Position numbers and translations under genes: made by a program
Assembly (NCBI GenBank): GCA_963969365.1
Contig: OZ017749.1
Location: 682,001-746,000 of the forward strand
Direction: 5' to 3'
From: Asterochloris sp. CNOR1
Taxonomy: Eukaryota > Chlorophyta > Trebouxiophyceae > Trebouxiales > Trebouxiaceae
Length of the DNA stretch: 64,000 nt
Shown: positions 62,488 through 64,000 of the stretch, piece after piece
Position numbering within the stretch: the stretch's first letter is position 1
How the letters are laid out: the number at the start of each line of letters is the position of its first letter
Notes under the pieces: generated by a model
What the model saw: the letters and a program-made list of their open reading frames with translations, nothing else
Told to the model about the DNA's origin: nothing
Database searches by the model: none

Positions 62488-63995
62488 ATGGAGGGAACGA
62501 TCCAGCGCCAAGAAGCCTGGATGCTGCTTGTTGGACCACTGTCTGATGAAGCCATTGGCTGCCTCAGATCTGGCCTGCAGCACTTGATCACGGTGCTCGC
62601 TCTGCAGCCACAGAGCCTGCAACATGTGTCCATGGGGCAGGGCAGTGTGAAGCTGAGCAAAGAGGGACATCCCCAGCTTGTGGTGAGCAGCAACAAGTTG
62701 GTTCCCAACAAGACATTCCTTCTGCACAACAATTATGTTCTGCCACCTGCTCAATCCAGCCATGCTGGTGCTGCAGCTGCAACAGGACTTAATGCCCTTC
62801 TCCCCGCAGCAATGGTACCCAAAACTTCAGACCATGAAGTCCAGCAAAGCTCCAATCAGCAGCGGCAACTTCAGTGAGTGCAGCAGCATTGCCTCCGTGA
62901 CTAGATGGGCCAGGCACACTGGCCTCACCTCTGCGCATATCTGTGGTAGGCAAAGCCCTCCACCTGCAGCCAAAAGATCCTGAAAATCCGTCCCAGAGAC
63001 TGTAGGGGTGTCTGACAGCACCCGTCTGCCTAATTGTGCTGCAACTCAGCCCTCAGTGCCTAAACGCACATACCATCCCAGCTGCCTGCAGGCAAGGTGC
63101 TAAGGCGCTTCAAGCCAGCCACCAAGAAGGCCATGATATTTCATGCTGTAGTACCCTGTGCCCTGGCAGTATGTGTGACTGCTTCTACATTCCTCAGGGT
63201 GTTGCACTCACGCACAACATGCAGAAAGGTGCATCTATCCCTGCAAAAGTTGGCTGAGCATCCTGCCTTAATGCCTGCAGGCAAAGCTCTCAAGGCGCTT
63301 GTGAGCCGGGTGCTGGACAAGGCACCAACAACCACCCATAGGGCGGTGACAGTGGTGGCGCAGACCTTCAGCGATGCCGCGGATTACGACAAGATTCTCA
63401 AGGTCTGCACATGTCAACAATGCAGGCACACCATGCAGCTTGTCAGGCCCCTTCTCAGCGTCGATGCAGTGCCCGTGCCTGCCTGCTGTGAAGCCTGCAC
63501 TGCCCAGGGCCTGCACACCTTGGCCAGAGCATTGTTCTGCAGGAGCTGAGCCTGCCTGTAGCTGCCATTGACAGCATGCTGCCAGGTATTGCAGGAGCCC
63601 CTGCGCTCACGCCATTGCAACATGTTTGAAAGGACAGTAATGCCTCAGACTGCCTGCAGCCTGTCTGCACAAGTCTGTGAACGCCTCCAGTCAGGGCCGT
63701 CTGTGGCAGCCAGTGTGCAACTTGCAGATCACCACCACCTTAATCATTACCCATGTCGCAGGCGCACTCATTCCAAGCAAGGCATTTCAGGAGCAGCAAA
63801 AGAACTGCCAGTCACTGACAACATGCTGCCCTGGCCTGCAGCAAGCAGCAGTAAGGAACGTGCACATCGAGTTCGTGGCCATTTGTGAAAACCTGGAGCC
63901 AGCGGGCGGGGACATGCAGGCTGCTGCAGAGCTATCAGCCTTTGGGGTGGCCCTGGAAGAGCATGAGAATGCTTCCCTGCAGTGGTGCCGTCTTG
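62488..63995 (+). CDS. Unrecognised gene, 5' part, runs off the right edge
   Basis: Exons read: 62488-62682 (ATG; WMLLVGPLSDEAIGCLRSGL), 62810-62873 (QWYPKLQTMKSSKAPISSG), 63281-63402 (KALVSRVLDKAPTTTHRAV) in agreeing phases, then 63595-63636 (tentative, EPLRSRHCNMFERT) and 63762-63995 (VRNVHIEFVAICENLEPAGG). The phase between the last two does not match, so an exon or boundary is missing in 63637-63761. The window ends in a donor (TTG|gtgag), so the gene continues to the right. The product appears soluble and mostly helical; I do not recognise a family. Confidence 0.5.
63081..63115 (+). repeat. Decayed copy of an exon 5' edge
   Basis: The acceptor and start of exon 63281-63402 (tgcctgcaggcaaagctctc aaggcgctt) are echoed about 195 bases upstream (tgcctgcaggcaaggtgcta aggcgctt), keeping the acceptor. 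Confidence 0.75.
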
Positions 63996-64000
63996 GTGAG

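Overview
The window looks like nuclear DNA of a green alga (Chlorophyta, probably trebouxiophyte-like). The DNA is GC-rich. Genes are built from many short exons with GT-AG (sometimes GC-AG) introns ending in a strong (c/t)gcag acceptor. The set includes a plastid carotenoid gene (lycopene epsilon cyclase), a plant-type raffinose synthase/alkaline alpha-galactosidase and bZIP factors. No bacterial operons, tRNA or rRNA genes, CRISPR arrays or intact transposons were seen. Gene models were built by hand from reading frames, splice sites and intron phases. For most genes the exon lengths add up to an intact frame, which is the main support for the boundaries.

Layout: (1) 506-1269 +, 3' end of a histidine-phosphatase gene; (2) 1641-6606 -, WDR13-like WD40 protein; (3) 6973-9745 +, CFAP96 (ciliary UPF0602 family), divergent from the WD40 gene across a 366-bp promoter that contains a 13-bp hairpin; (4) 10119-15005 + and 17062-21519 -, two convergent paralogous bZIP factors with a foldback repeat between them; (5) 21614-21874 -, AT-rich last exon of an unknown gene; (6) 22416-27491 -, lycopene epsilon cyclase, divergent from (7) 27820-34326 +, SRP68; (8) 35438-42622 +, GH36 raffinose synthase-like enzyme with a hydrophobic insert; (9) 44654-59233 +, a gene of about 29 exons for a double-AAA ATPase resembling bacterial winged-helix AAA proteins; (10) 59374-62452 -, conserved protein of unknown function with a gamma-glutamylcyclotransferase-like GSN motif; (11) 62488 to the right edge +, 5' part of an unrecognised gene.

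The most unusual signal is not a gene. Introns in at least five genes carry decayed copies of the neighbouring exon edge together with its splice site. The clearest cases are four serial copies of the 3' end of an exon plus donor in the raffinose-synthase gene, and copies of both 5' and 3' exon edges in SRP68. This suggests that introns here grow by repeated duplication of exon-intron junctions, leaving decoy splice sites. About 4 of roughly 100 introns use GC donors.

Functionally the genes are unrelated housekeeping, plastid and regulatory loci; apart from the bZIP pair there is no sign of a shared pathway.
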